Assembly: GCA_017557885.1 (NCBI GenBank)
Contig: JAFYXV010000001.1
Location: forward strand, 35,291 to 99,290
DNA: 64,000 bases
DNA from: a bacterium
GTDB lineage: Bacteria > Auribacterota > UBA3054
Reading direction: 5' to 3'
Made by a program: the position numbers and the translations under genes. Below, one piece after another: positions 56,498 through 64,000 of this stretch (within the stretch, counting starts at the first letter, position 1; every line of letters starts with the position of its first letter). The notes beneath the pieces were generated by a model that saw only the letters and a program-made list of their open reading frames with translations, did no database searches and was not told the DNA's origin.

Positions 56498-57511
56498 ATG
56501 AATTTACTGAATTTTGAAATGCCCAAAGGGATCGCGGTCGATAAAAAGACCCAGACCAAAACTTACGCCCGCATGGATATCCGTCCGCTGGAACGCGGAT
56601 GGGGCCACACTTTGGGCAACGCCCTTCGCCGCGTCATTCTCTCCTCTCTGGAAGGAGCGGCCATCACCACTGTCAAAATCGAAGGCGTTACCCATGAGTT
56701 TTCCACGGTGGAAGGCGTTTACGAGGATGTCACCCACATCATCCTCAATCTGAAGAAGGTCCTTTTCAAGGTCACCACCAAAAAGCCTTTCAAATGCACG
56801 CTGGATGCCAGCGGCAAAGGCGACGTGACCGCCAAAAAGATCAAAGTTCCCACGGGCGTCGAGATCCTCAACCCCGATTGGTACATCTGCAATCTTGATT
56901 CCAACGGCAAACTTAAGATCGAGATGACCGTCGAGGTCGGCCGCGGATATCGTCCGGCCGAAAAGAACAAAAACGACGACCAGCCCGTCGGCGTCATCCC
57001 CATCGACTCCCTCTTCTCTCCCATCGAGAAGGTCAAGTACGCTGTGGAATCCGCCCGCGTCGGCAACCAGACCGACTATGACGGCTTGGTACTGGAAGTC
57101 TGGACCGACGGCCGCGTTGAGCCCGTCCAGGCCACCGTGCAGGCCGCCGATCTCTTGAACGAGCACGTCACCATCTTTGCCAATGCTGCCGATCCCCAGT
57201 ATCTGAAGGAAGAGGAGCCCGAGGAAGAGGAAAACGAGCCCGCCGAGGAAAATGTTGAGGATTCCGAAGCCGACGAAGATCAGATCGCCGGCAGCGAGAT
57301 CTCCGCACGCACCGCCGAAGCCCTGAAGATCAGCGGCATCACCAGCTACACCCAGCTGGCGGAAAAGACCGAAGACGAAGTCAAGAGGATCAAAGGCATC
57401 GGCGACAAGGCTTTCGATGAACTGACTGTCGCTTTGAATAACAGGGGATTGAGCTTTACCAGCGAAGATGAAGCCATTGCCCAGGTCGTAAAGAAAGCCA
57501 ACAAGAAATAA
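56498..57511 (+). CDS. rpoA: RNA polymerase alpha subunit
   Basis: A 337-residue alpha subunit. The N-terminal assembly domain has GWGHTLGNALRRVILSSLEGAA and the insert region; the C-terminal domain (from about residue 268, ISARTAEALKISGITS ... IKGIGDKAFDEL) keeps the DNA-contacting Arg in SARTAE. Between them lies a highly acidic linker of about 35 residues rich in Glu, longer and more charged than usual. Confidence 0.98.
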   Translation: MNLLNFEMPKGIAVDKKTQTKTYARMDIRPLERGWGHTLGNALRRVILSSLEGAAITTVKIEGVTHEFSTVEGVYEDVTHIILNLKKVLFKVTTKKPFKCTLDASGKGDVTAKKIKVPTGVEILNPDWYICNLDSNGKLKIEMTVEVGRGYRPAEKNKNDDQPVGVIPIDSLFSPIEKVKYAVESARVGNQTDYDGLVLEVWTDGRVEPVQATVQAADLLNEHVTIFANAADPQYLKEEEPEEEENEPAEENVEDSEADEDQIAGSEISARTAEALKISGITSYTQLAEKTEDEVKRIKGIGDKAFDELTVALNNRGLSFTSEDEAIAQVVKKANKK

Positions 57512-57540
57512 ATAGAGCAATAAAATAGAAGGAATATATT

Positions 57541-58026
57541 ATGCGTCATCAGAAGAAAACTGACAAACTCGGTCGTAAGTCTGACCATCGCGCCGCGCTG
57601 ATGTCCAACGTGGTCGCCTCCCTTATAGACCATGACCGTATCTCAACCACCCTGCGCATTGCCCGCTCCGCCAGACGTTACGCCGACCATATGGTGACCT
57701 TGGCCAAGAAGGGCACGCTTCATCACCGCCGTCTGGCCATCGCTTTCCTGCGCCCCTCCGGCGAGGATCGCAAAGAGACCGTGCAGCGTCTTTTTGACGT
57801 TCTCGGCCCCCGTTTCGCCAGCCGTCAGGGCGGCTACACCCGCATCCTGAAGACCGGCACCCGCCGCGGCGACAACGCCCCCACCTGCATCTTGGAATTC
57901 GTGGACGCCGAAGTGAAAGTCAAAGCCGCTCCCGTCAAGAAGGAAGAGGAAGTGAAGGTCGAGGCCAATGTCAGCGGCGAACTGCAGTCCCAGGCCCCCG
58001 AAACCACCGAAGCCAAGGCTGAATAA
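57541..58026 (+). CDS. rplQ: 50S ribosomal protein L17 with C-terminal extension
   Basis: A 161-residue L17. The core (HQKKTDKLGRKSDHRAALMSNVVASLI) and GGYTRILKTGTRRGDNAP are standard; about 45 extra residues rich in Lys, Glu and Ala extend the C-terminus beyond the usual 115-125. It normally ends the alpha operon, but here transcription appears to go on into rplU. Confidence 0.97.
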   Translation: MRHQKKTDKLGRKSDHRAALMSNVVASLIDHDRISTTLRIARSARRYADHMVTLAKKGTLHHRRLAIAFLRPSGEDRKETVQRLFDVLGPRFASRQGGYTRILKTGTRRGDNAPTCILEFVDAEVKVKAAPVKKEEEVKVEANVSGELQSQAPETTEAKAE

Positions 58027-58048
58027 GCAATTAATTAGGAGAACATAA

Positions 58049-58360
58049 ATGTACGCGATCATTGAAACCGGCGGAAAGCAGTTCCGCGTGGAAGAAGGCA
58101 TGAAAGTCCAGGTTCCCGAATTGGAAGTGGAACAGGGTGCTGAAGTAACGTTTGATAAGGTCCTCTTGACCGTTGACGGCGACGCTATCAGAGTCGGCCG
58201 CCCCACCGTGGACGGCGCCAGCGTCAAAGGCGTCTCCCTGGGCGAAGTCAAGGGCGAAAAGCTGCTTATCATGAAAAAGAAACGTCGCAAAGATTATATG
58301 CGCAAAACCGGACATCGCCAGAGCTACACTCTGGTCGAGATCAAATCTGTTTTGGGTTAA
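58049..58360 (+). CDS. rplU: 50S ribosomal protein L21
   Basis: A 103-residue L21, the usual length. YAIIETGGKQFRVEEG and KKKRRKDYMRKTGHRQSYT are typical. It lies 22 bases after rplQ, an unusual place, since rplU-rpmA mostly stand with obgE. Confidence 0.97.
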   Translation: MYAIIETGGKQFRVEEGMKVQVPELEVEQGAEVTFDKVLLTVDGDAIRVGRPTVDGASVKGVSLGEVKGEKLLIMKKKRRKDYMRKTGHRQSYTLVEIKSVLG

Positions 58361-58374
58361 AGGAGAATTAGTTT

Positions 58375-58635
58375 ATGGCACATAAGAAAGGTCTTGGCAG
58401 TTCTAAGAACGGTAGAGAATCTAACGCCCAGCGTCTGGGTACCAAGTGCTACGGCGGTCAGCTGGTCACCAGCGGCTCCATCATCGTCCGTCAGCGCGGC
58501 ACCAAAATCAAACCGGGCGTCAACGTCCTGCGCGCCAAAGACGACAGTCTTTTCTGCGTCGTGGACGGCATCGTCGTTTTCGAAAATAAGCGTGACGGGA
58601 AGCACGTCAGCGTCAAACCCGTCGAACAAAATTAA
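58375..58635 (+). CDS. rpmA: 50S ribosomal protein L27
   Basis: An 86-residue L27 whose N-terminus reaches the peptidyl-transferase centre. [21 protein letters not shown] and [14 protein letters not shown] are the family marks. The N-terminus begins directly at the mature sequence, with no cleaved pre-peptide as in Firmicutes. Confidence 0.97.
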   Translation: MAHKKGLGSSKNGRESNAQRLGTKCYGGQLVTSGSIIVRQRGTKIKPGVNVLRAKDDSLFCVVDGIVVFENKRDGKHVSVKPVEQN

Positions 58636-58657
58636 CATAAATTTTTAGGAGTATCTT

Positions 58658-59680
58658 ATGCCGTTAGTTCCGATGCGTATCCTGCTCGACCATGCCGCCG
58701 AAAACGGCTATGGCGTAGCCGCCCTGAATGTCAACAACATGGAACAGATCCAGGCCATCATGGAAGCTGCCCGCGAGACCGAGAGCCCTGTCATCATCCA
58801 GGCCTCCCGCGGCGCCCGCAGCTATTCCCAGGACGCTTATCTGCGTCACCTGATGCTGGCCGCTGTCGAGCTCTACCCCGAGATCCCTGTCTGCATGCAC
58901 CAGGATCACGGCAACAGCCCGGCCACCTGCTTCTCCGCCATCCGCCAGAGCTTCACGTCCGTAATGATGGACGGCTCTCTCTCCGCCGACGGCAAAACTC
59001 CCTCCACTTTTGAATACAATGTGGAAGTCACCCGCAAGGTCGTGGAAGTCGCCCATATGCTGGGCGTTTCCGTGGAAGGCGAGATCGGCTGCTTAGGCGG
59101 CATCGAAGACGGCCACGGCGCCGGCCTTTCTGAAGACCAGCTGAAACTCCACCTCACCGACCCCGATCAGGCTGTGGAATTCGTGAAGCAGACCGGCGTC
59201 GACGCTCTGGCGGTCGCCATCGGCACCAGCCACGGCGCTTACAAGTTCACCAAGAAGCCGACCGGCGACGTTTTGTCCATGACCACGATCGAGACCATCC
59301 ACAAGATGCTCCCCAACACCCACCTGGTCATGCACGGCTCCTCCAGCGTTCCTCAGGAACTGCAGGACATCATCAACCAGTACGGCGGCGCTCTCAAGCC
59401 GACCTTCGGCGTGCCCGTGGAAGAGATCCAGCGCGGCATCAAGCACGGCGTCCGTAAGATCAACGTCGACACCGACAACCGTCTGGCCATCACCGGCGCC
59501 ATCAGGAAAGTCTTCACGGAAAACCCCGAGAAGTTCGACCCCCGCGACTATCTGAAACCGGCCCGCAACGCCATGAAAGAAGTCTGCAAACAGCGCATGA
59601 TCCAGTTCGGCCAGGCTGGCTGGGCTCCCAAGATCAAATGCAAGACCATCGACGATATGGCGAAGGTCTACGGCTATTAA
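58658..59680 (+). CDS. fba: Fructose-bisphosphate aldolase, class II
   Basis: A 340-residue zinc aldolase splitting fructose-1,6-bisphosphate into two triose phosphates. [10 protein letters not shown] carries the zinc His and catalytic Asp, [10 protein letters not shown] follows, SHGAYKF and [10 protein letters not shown] give the remaining metal and phosphate contacts, and [10 protein letters not shown] the substrate loop. The length fits the longer class II form. It ends the ribosomal super-operon, tying glycolysis to growth control, 22 bases after rpmA. Confidence 0.96.
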   Translation: MPLVPMRILLDHAAENGYGVAALNVNNMEQIQAIMEAARETESPVIIQASRGARSYSQDAYLRHLMLAAVELYPEIPVCMHQDHGNSPATCFSAIRQSFTSVMMDGSLSADGKTPSTFEYNVEVTRKVVEVAHMLGVSVEGEIGCLGGIEDGHGAGLSEDQLKLHLTDPDQAVEFVKQTGVDALAVAIGTSHGAYKFTKKPTGDVLSMTTIETIHKMLPNTHLVMHGSSSVPQELQDIINQYGGALKPTFGVPVEEIQRGIKHGVRKINVDTDNRLAITGAIRKVFTENPEKFDPRDYLKPARNAMKEVCKQRMIQFGQAGWAPKIKCKTIDDMAKVYGY

Positions 59681-59700
59681 TCACAATTAAGCCACCAAAG

Positions 59701-59732
59701 AAGGCTCCCCCTCAAAAGGGAGCCTTTTTTTT
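59701..59732 (+). terminator. Terminator of the ribosomal super-operon
   Basis: A 9-bp stem (AAGGCTCCC / GGGAGCCTT) with a short loop is followed by eight T. It lies 20 bases after the fba stop and ends only 6 bases before the next ATG. Confidence 0.9.
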
Positions 59733-59738
59733 AATCAA

Positions 59739-60704
59739 ATGAACATTTTAAGCAAGATCTTATCTTTTCTGGTCCGGGAGACTCCCTGGTTCGTCCTTCT
59801 GGCGGCCGTATTGGCCTATTTTACCCCCGATCTCTTCTCATTCGTGCATGGAGATACCCAGACGGTCATCCTGGGCTTAATCATGCTCACAATGGGCATG
59901 ACGCTGACCGTTAAAGATTTCAAGATCCTGGCCAGCAGGCCCCAGGACATCCTTATCGGCACTGTGGCGCAGTACACCCTGATGCCGCTGATAGCTTTTA
60001 CGGTCTCCAAAGCCTTAGGCCTCAGCCCCGCCCTTACCGTCGGCCTCATACTGGTCGGCTGCTGCCCGGGGGGCGTCTCCTCCAACATAATGACCTACCT
60101 CTGCCAGGGGGACGTGGCTTTTTCCGTCGGCATGACCACCGTCAACACGCTGCTCTCTCCTTTCCTTACGCCAATATTGATGCTCTTCTTAGCCAAGGAG
60201 CAGGTGGACGTTGACGCCGTCGGCATGTTCAAGTCCATCCTCATAGTAACGATCGGCCCTGTCACCATCGGTTTCCTTTTAAATCACTTTTTCGGCGAGA
60301 AGAAGACTTACAAAAATCTCATGGGCGTCATGCCGGCTGTGGCTGTCATCTGCCTTGCCCTTATCGTTGGCGGCGTCTCCGCCAAATACGGCAAGGATTT
60401 CCTGCATTCCGGCTGGCTCATCATGCTTGCGGTCTTTTTGCACAACACGCTGGGCTATATTGCCGGTTATCTTGCGGGCCTCATCTTCAGGTTCACGAGA
60501 TCCAAGAACCGCACCATCTCCATCGAAGTCGGCATGCAGAACGCCGGGCTTGCCACTGTCCTTGCCGGCAAGCATTTCCCCTTGATGCCGGCGGCCGCCG
60601 TCATCTGCGCCGTTTCCTGCGTCTGGCACTCCATCACGGGAGCTTTCCTGGCCTACATCTTCAATTGGATCGACAAGCTCTTTGAAAAGCGCCAAGATTC
60701 ATAA
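59739..60704 (+). CDS. Bile acid:sodium symporter (BASS) family transporter
   Basis: A 321-residue membrane protein with nine to ten helices. The GLIMLTMGMTLTVKDFK, LVGCCPGGVSSNIMTYLCQGDVAFSVGMTTVNTLLSP and EVGMQNAGLATVLA segments are the sodium-binding crossover signatures of the family. Members move bile acids, pantothenate or organic acids with sodium; the substrate is open. It begins 6 bases after a strong terminator, has no visible ribosome site and no room for its own promoter, so expression may depend on read-through from fba or a promoter inside it. Confidence 0.9.
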   Translation: MNILSKILSFLVRETPWFVLLAAVLAYFTPDLFSFVHGDTQTVILGLIMLTMGMTLTVKDFKILASRPQDILIGTVAQYTLMPLIAFTVSKALGLSPALTVGLILVGCCPGGVSSNIMTYLCQGDVAFSVGMTTVNTLLSPFLTPILMLFLAKEQVDVDAVGMFKSILIVTIGPVTIGFLLNHFFGEKKTYKNLMGVMPAVAVICLALIVGGVSAKYGKDFLHSGWLIMLAVFLHNTLGYIAGYLAGLIFRFTRSKNRTISIEVGMQNAGLATVLAGKHFPLMPAAAVICAVSCVWHSITGAFLAYIFNWIDKLFEKRQDS

Positions 60705-60729
60705 CTTAGAATAAAAGCATACGAAAACA

Positions 60730-60761
60730 AAAGGCAAACCGCTTTCGGTTTGCCTTTTTTT
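60730..60761 (+). terminator. Intrinsic terminator after the BASS transporter
   Basis: An 11-bp perfect stem (AAAGGCAAACC / GGTTTGCCTTT) with a 6-base loop and a T-run. Confidence 0.92.
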
Positions 60762-60793
60762 GTTTGCATAATCGGGGACGATATAATAAAATA

Positions 60794-60823
60794 TTGACGT
60801 ATTAGTCACGTCAACTTTATAAT
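60794..60823 (+). promoter_or_regulatory. Promoter with overlapping operator before the ribokinase gene
   Basis: TTGACG (60794-60799), 18 bases, TATAAT (60818-60823). The -35 is the first half of an inverted repeat TTGACGT-n7-ACGTCAA (60794-60814) that fills the spacer, a natural site for a repressor responding to the sugar. Confidence 0.75.
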
Positions 60824-60842
60824 CACCAAAAAGGGAAACCTT

Positions 60843-61748
60843 ATGAAAACTAAGAAAATAGTTGTCTTAGGCTCCACCAATACCGACATGGTAATTTCGG
60901 GCAAAAAGATCCCCGTGCCAGGCGAAACGATATTAGGTGGACATTTCCTTCTCAATCCGGGCGGCAAGGGCGCCAACCAGGCCGTAGCCGTAGCCAGGCT
61001 CTCAGAAAAGAAGGGCGCCTGCTCCTTCATCGCCAAAGTCGGTGACGACGTCTTCGGCCGCGAAACGCTCGCCCGTCTCAAAAAGGACTCCATCACGCCG
61101 AGATTGATCGTCGACAAGAAAGAGCCCTCCGGCACCGCGCTCATCATGGTCGATAAGAAAGGCCAGAACATCATCTCCGTAGCCCTGGGCGCCAACGGCA
61201 CGCTTTCTCCCAAGGACGTCGAGCCCTACAAGAAAGAGATCGAATCTGCCGCCATTCTTCTCATGCAGCTGGAAACACCCATCAAGACTGTGGAATGGGC
61301 CGCGAAGGTCGCCAATCAGGCCAAAGTCACCGTGATTCTGAATCCGGCCCCGGCCTGCAAACTTCCCGCCTCCCTCTACAAGCTCATCGACTGGATCACG
61401 CCCAACGAAACGGAAGCCGAGCTTCTGACCGGCGTAAAAGTCACCGACGCCAAGAGCGCCGCCAAAGCCACGGAAGTCCTCATTAAACGCGGCGTCAAGC
61501 ACGTCGCCATCACCATGGGCACCAAAGGCTGCTGGTGCGGAGACTGCCAGAAACTCTATCCCTGCCGCAAGGTCAAAGCTGTTGACTGCGTGGCTGCCGG
61601 CGACACCTTCAACGGCGCCTTCGCCGTCGCCCTCGCCGAGGGCAAATCCTGCTCCGAAGCCATCGACTTCGCTCAGAAAGCCGCCGCTATATCCGTAACC
61701 CGTCCGGGCGCTCAGGCGTCCGTTCCCACTAGAAAGGAGATCAAATAA
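60843..61748 (+). CDS. rbsK: Ribokinase family sugar kinase
   Basis: A 301-residue PfkB-family kinase. GSTNTDMVISGKKIPVPGET, NPGGKGANQAVAVARL (substrate Gly-Gly) and VDCVAAGDTFNGAFAVALAEG (catalytic Asp in AGDTFNGAF) fit ribokinase closely; LNPAPA and TPNETEAELLTG are ribokinase-specific. It probably phosphorylates ribose or a related pentose. AAGGGA is the ribosome site. The permease ATG overlaps its stop, so uptake and phosphorylation are coupled. Confidence 0.93.
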   Translation: MKTKKIVVLGSTNTDMVISGKKIPVPGETILGGHFLLNPGGKGANQAVAVARLSEKKGACSFIAKVGDDVFGRETLARLKKDSITPRLIVDKKEPSGTALIMVDKKGQNIISVALGANGTLSPKDVEPYKKEIESAAILLMQLETPIKTVEWAAKVANQAKVTVILNPAPACKLPASLYKLIDWITPNETEAELLTGVKVTDAKSAAKATEVLIKRGVKHVAITMGTKGCWCGDCQKLYPCRKVKAVDCVAAGDTFNGAFAVALAEGKSCSEAIDFAQKAAAISVTRPGAQASVPTRKEIK

Positions 61749-62767
61749 TGTATTACTGCAATAACTACGCACTGGCCGTCGTATTCTGCGTCGTCACCAT
61801 GTTCTGCTGGGGCAGCTGGGGCAACACCCAGAAGCTGGCCGGCAAGACCTGGAGATATGAACTCTTTTATTGGGACTACGTCTTAGGCGTCGTCCTCTTC
61901 GCCATCATCAGCGGCCTCACCGCCGGCTCCTTGGGCGGAGGAGAATGGAGCTTCCTCAAGAACCTCGCCCAGGCTTCTCCCGCCAACATCGGCTCGGCCC
62001 TCTTAGGCGGCGTCGTTTTCAACGCCGCTAACATCCTTTTAGCCGCCGCGATCTCCATTGCCGGCATGAGCGTGGCTTTCCCCGTAGGCATCGGCTTAGC
62101 CCTCGTCCTCGGCGTTATCGTCAACTACATTATCAAGCCCCAGGGCAACCCCGTTCTGCTCTTCGGCGGCGTAGCTTTGATCGTCGTCGCCATTCTCTGC
62201 AACGCTTTCGCCTACAAACTGAAAGCGGACGCCTCTGAAAGCACCAGCAGCACCAAAGGCATCGGCAAGGGCATCGTCCTTTCCATCATCTGCGGTATCC
62301 TGATGGCCTTCTTCTACGGCTTCGTCGCCAGAACCATGGACATGAACTTCGAAGCCGCCGCTCCTGAAGCCGGCAAGATGACGCCGTATTCGGCCTTCTT
62401 CATCTTCACCCTTGGCATCTTCGCCTCCAACTTCATCTTCAACGCCATCGCCATGCGCTTCCCGGTCTCCGGCGAACCCATCACCGAGAAAGAATATTTC
62501 AAGGGCGGCTTCCCCATACACCTGGTCGGCATCCTTGGCGGCCTGATCTGGGGCCTTGGCAACGGCATTAACTTAGTCGCCGCCGGCAAAGCCGGACCCG
62601 CCATCTCCTACGGCCTCGGCCAGGGCGCTACGCTCGTCTCCGCTCTCTGGGGCATCCTGATCTGGAAGGAATTCAAAGGCGCCCCCAAGAAAGCCAACGT
62701 TCTTAACCTCGCCATGTTTGTGCTCTTCTTGATCGGCCTCGGCATCATAATCAAAGCCGGCGCTTAA
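61748..62767 (+). CDS. DMT-superfamily sugar permease (GRP/ureide-permease-like)
   Basis: A 339-residue permease with ten predicted helices and two similar halves. FCWGSWGNTQKLAGKTWRYE near the N-terminus, SVAFPVGIGLALVLGVI and SYGLGQGATLVSALWGILIWKEF match transporters of the drug/metabolite superfamily that sit beside ribokinase in Bacteroidetes and plants' ureide permeases. It likely carries a pentose such as ribose, judged by the coupled kinase, but substrate evidence is indirect. Confidence 0.85.
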   Translation: MYYCNNYALAVVFCVVTMFCWGSWGNTQKLAGKTWRYELFYWDYVLGVVLFAIISGLTAGSLGGGEWSFLKNLAQASPANIGSALLGGVVFNAANILLAAAISIAGMSVAFPVGIGLALVLGVIVNYIIKPQGNPVLLFGGVALIVVAILCNAFAYKLKADASESTSSTKGIGKGIVLSIICGILMAFFYGFVARTMDMNFEAAAPEAGKMTPYSAFFIFTLGIFASNFIFNAIAMRFPVSGEPITEKEYFKGGFPIHLVGILGGLIWGLGNGINLVAAGKAGPAISYGLGQGATLVSALWGILIWKEFKGAPKKANVLNLAMFVLFLIGLGIIIKAGA

Positions 62768-62804
62768 ACGAAAAGAACACAAGCGAAAAGCGAAAACCAA
62801 CAAA

Positions 62805-62840
62805 CAAAAACGGAGCGGCCAAAAGCCGCTCCGTTTTTTT
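62805..62840. terminator. Bidirectional terminator
   Basis: An 11-bp stem (AACGGAGCGGC and complement) with a short AAAA-containing loop, A-run on the left and T-run on the right, between the permease gene and the convergent minus-strand gene. Confidence 0.9.
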
Positions 62841-62846
62841 GTTTTA

Positions 62847-63329
62847 TCAAAGTTTCGGGAACATTCCGAAAGTTAAGGTTTTACAAAGGCCGACGCCGAT
62901 GCAGCCAATTGACAAAACCGGGATCCCGATAGCGAAAGCGGCGGCGTCCTCATACCATGCGCCACCACTTCCGCCCAAAGCGAGAAGCCCACTGATTACT
63001 CCTAGAGAAACAACCGGTGCGAACAGAATAAGGCAAGGCCCCTGAATGATAGGGTAGTCGTCCCAAATATCGCCAAGATTTCTGTGGGATTGATAAGTAT
63101 TTGGGCCGGCGCATGCGGGAACTGGTCCGCAGCATTCATTGGTGCAGACATTGCCATAGACATCATAAGTTAATGATTTGCTCTCGGCTTTTACGTTCGC
63201 GTTAGTGGAAGAATTCGTTTGTTCCGCAAGCGCGCATTCCTCCGCTGAAAGTGGAATCGCAGCGATCATAGATGCGATTGCAAGCAAGGTCACGCCTCTG
63301 TTTCTGAAATAAGAAAAATAATTTTTCAT
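62847..63329 (-). CDS. Secreted Cys-rich protein, paralogue A
   Basis: A 160-residue exported protein. The signal peptide (TLLAIASMIAAIPLSAEEC) has the same IPLSAEEC end as the neighbour. The mature part starts with a polar, Asn/Ser-rich stretch and a Cys cluster (NVCTNECCGPVPACAG), then two hydrophobic stretches (LILFAPVVSLGVISGLLALGG and AFAIGIPVLSIGCIGVGL) that may insert in a membrane. No ribosome site is clear. It lies 21 bases after its paralogue's stop on the minus strand and is probably second in a two-gene operon. No family recognised. Confidence 0.65.
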   Translation of the reverse strand: MKNYFSYFRNRGVTLLAIASMIAAIPLSAEECALAEQTNSSTNANVKAESKSLTYDVYGNVCTNECCGPVPACAGPNTYQSHRNLGDIWDDYPIIQGPCLILFAPVVSLGVISGLLALGGSGGAWYEDAAAFAIGIPVLSIGCIGVGLCKTLTFGMFPKL

Positions 63330-63350
63330 AACAGCATACTAAAATGTTGA

Positions 63351-63782
63351 TTACCATCTTTCGTCCCAAGCCAATCCCCGGCAAAAGCATCCCAAAGTTG
63401 CAGTTTTGATAAAAGCGTAGCTTTCAGCCTTGAGCATATACCAAGATGTATACCCGATAAGAGCGAAGGGATAATTCTCCGATCGTCCATATTTATGAGT
63501 GGCATCTTGCTCTGCTTGTAAATAGCACCCAATCGGGGCAGCCAATATCATGAATATCCCAAATCCGACCTGCGCCGCCTTTATACTTGGGTCGAAGAGA
63601 AGAGCTAATTCTCTTTTGAACTCCTCATTTTCGTTGCGGCAAATTTCTTCATTTTGACTTTTCGGTTCACAACAGCAAGTGCAGCAGCATTCCTCCGCAG
63701 AGAGTGGAATAGTAATGAATGCGAGCGCAATGACGAGATAGGAGTGTGCTTTGTTTTTGAAGAAAAAGAAGTAGTTTTTCAT
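63351..63782 (-). CDS. Secreted Cys-rich protein, paralogue B
   Basis: A 143-residue exported protein whose N-terminus (MKNYFFFFKNK, then IPLSAEEC) mirrors paralogue A. The mature part opens with an exceptional cysteine run (ECCCTCCCEPK), followed by a Glu/Asn/Arg-rich region and a hydrophobic stretch (AAQVGFGIFMILAAPIGCYL). The Cys run might bind metal or form disulfides. It has a good ribosome site (AAAGGAGAG) and a promoter TTGCTT-17-TAGAAT. Base composition is more AT-rich than the rest of the window. Function unknown. Confidence 0.65.
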   Translation of the reverse strand: MKNYFFFFKNKAHSYLVIALAFITIPLSAEECCCTCCCEPKSQNEEICRNENEEFKRELALLFDPSIKAAQVGFGIFMILAAPIGCYLQAEQDATHKYGRSENYPFALIGYTSWYMLKAESYAFIKTATLGCFCRGLAWDERW

Positions 63783-63832
63783 AATGCTCTCCTTTCAAAA
63801 AAGTTGAGCACGAAATCATTTACTCATCAACT

Positions 63833-63861
63833 ATTCTAACATGAGATTGGTTAAAAAGCAA
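63833..63861 (-). promoter_or_regulatory. Promoter of the Cys-rich gene pair
   Basis: Minus strand TTGCTT (63861-63856), 17 bases, TAGAAT (63838-63833), with ATGT before the -10 (extended form). It abuts the minisatellite. Confidence 0.6.
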
Positions 63862-63876
63862 GGGGGGTAGGGTAGA

Positions 63877-64000
63877 ACTACCGAGAAAACTACCGAGAAA
63901 ACTACCGAGAAAACTACCGAGAAAACTACCGAGAAAACTACCGAGAAAACTACCGAGAAAACTACCGAGAAAACTACCGAGAAAACTACCGAGAAAACTA
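63877..64000. repeat. 12-bp tandem repeat (minisatellite), cut by the window end
   Basis: Ten full perfect copies of ACTACCGAGAAA plus 4 bases, running off the end. The unit length is a multiple of three and three plus-strand frames are open (for example Thr-Thr-Glu-Lys repeated), so it could be coding or non-coding. It begins right after GGTAGAA, with which the CTACC of the unit forms a short inverted repeat. Confidence 0.97.

Noticed and set aside
63877..64000. CRISPR array at the window end
   Set aside because: The unit is 12 bases with no spacers, so it is a plain tandem repeat.

Overview
The window reads as a continuous piece of a bacterial chromosome, densely coding and moderately GC-rich. 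It most likely comes from an anaerobic, probably host-associated member of the PVC group (Lentisphaerota/Kiritimatiellota/Verrucomicrobiota-like). The hints are PEP-CTERM proteins, secreted SUMF1-fold proteins, paired sialate O-acetylesterases, an EF-Tu whose switch I region lacks the usual RGITI sequence, and anaerobic enzymes (HydE, a glycyl radical enzyme with its activase, a class I fumarase subunit). This placement is inference from gene content; no 16S gene or database search was available.

Layout. 1-2.6 kb: 3' end of secA, a 40-residue lipoprotein, a Sir2 deacylase and a cyclophilin. 2.7-7 kb (minus strand): rpsD alone, then a three-gene operon SUMF1 protein / PEP-CTERM protein / SUMF1 protein. 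7.2-9.2 kb: a sialate O-acetylesterase. 9.4-16.3 kb: mpg and a nitroreductase, then a run of a second sialate O-acetylesterase, a MORN-type repeat protein, an alpha/alpha-barrel glycosidase and a DEAD-box helicase. 16.3-24.9 kb: a YhaM-like nuclease, mnmA, panB, three TPR/coiled-coil envelope proteins (one a partial duplicate of its neighbour) and pgi. 24.9-27.4 kb (minus): hydE and a guaA whose glutaminase domain is cut down to a catalytic-residue-free stub. 27.5-33.7 kb: cdaA, a polyprenyl-phosphate sugar transferase, a PDZ lipoprotein, coaX and a two-gene ABC importer. 33.7-39.1 kb: three lipoproteins (one with a thioredoxin domain), an orphan fumarase beta subunit, and a single reading frame that fuses a PEP-CTERM protein to a SUMF1 protein. 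39.1-41.9 kb (minus): a glycyl radical enzyme of CxE type and its radical SAM activase.

42.1-59.7 kb is one long ribosomal-protein super-operon: tuf-rpsJ-rplC-rplD-rplW-rplB-rpsS-rplV-rpsC-rplP-rpmC-rpsQ-rplN-rplX-rplE-rpsN(Z)-rpsH-rplF-rplR-rpsE-rplO-secY-adk-map-rpmJ-rpsM-rpsK-rpoA-rplQ, continued by rplU-rpmA and fba and ended by a strong hairpin terminator. rpsD, rpmD and infA are missing from it; rpsD is elsewhere in the window. 59.7-64 kb holds a BASS-family transporter, a ribokinase-sugar permease pair behind a promoter/operator, two small Cys-rich secreted paralogues, and a 12-bp minisatellite running off the end.

The accessory genes suggest a cell that trims acetylated sialic-acid-type glycans, takes up sugars, ferments with radical enzymes and invests in a large set of surface lipoproteins and sorted secreted proteins. 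The points most worth a second look are the glutaminase-less GMP synthetase, the PEP-CTERM/SUMF1 operon with its fused version, the CxE glycyl radical enzyme, the EF-Tu switch I change, and a recurring TGnTAAAAT promoter element.
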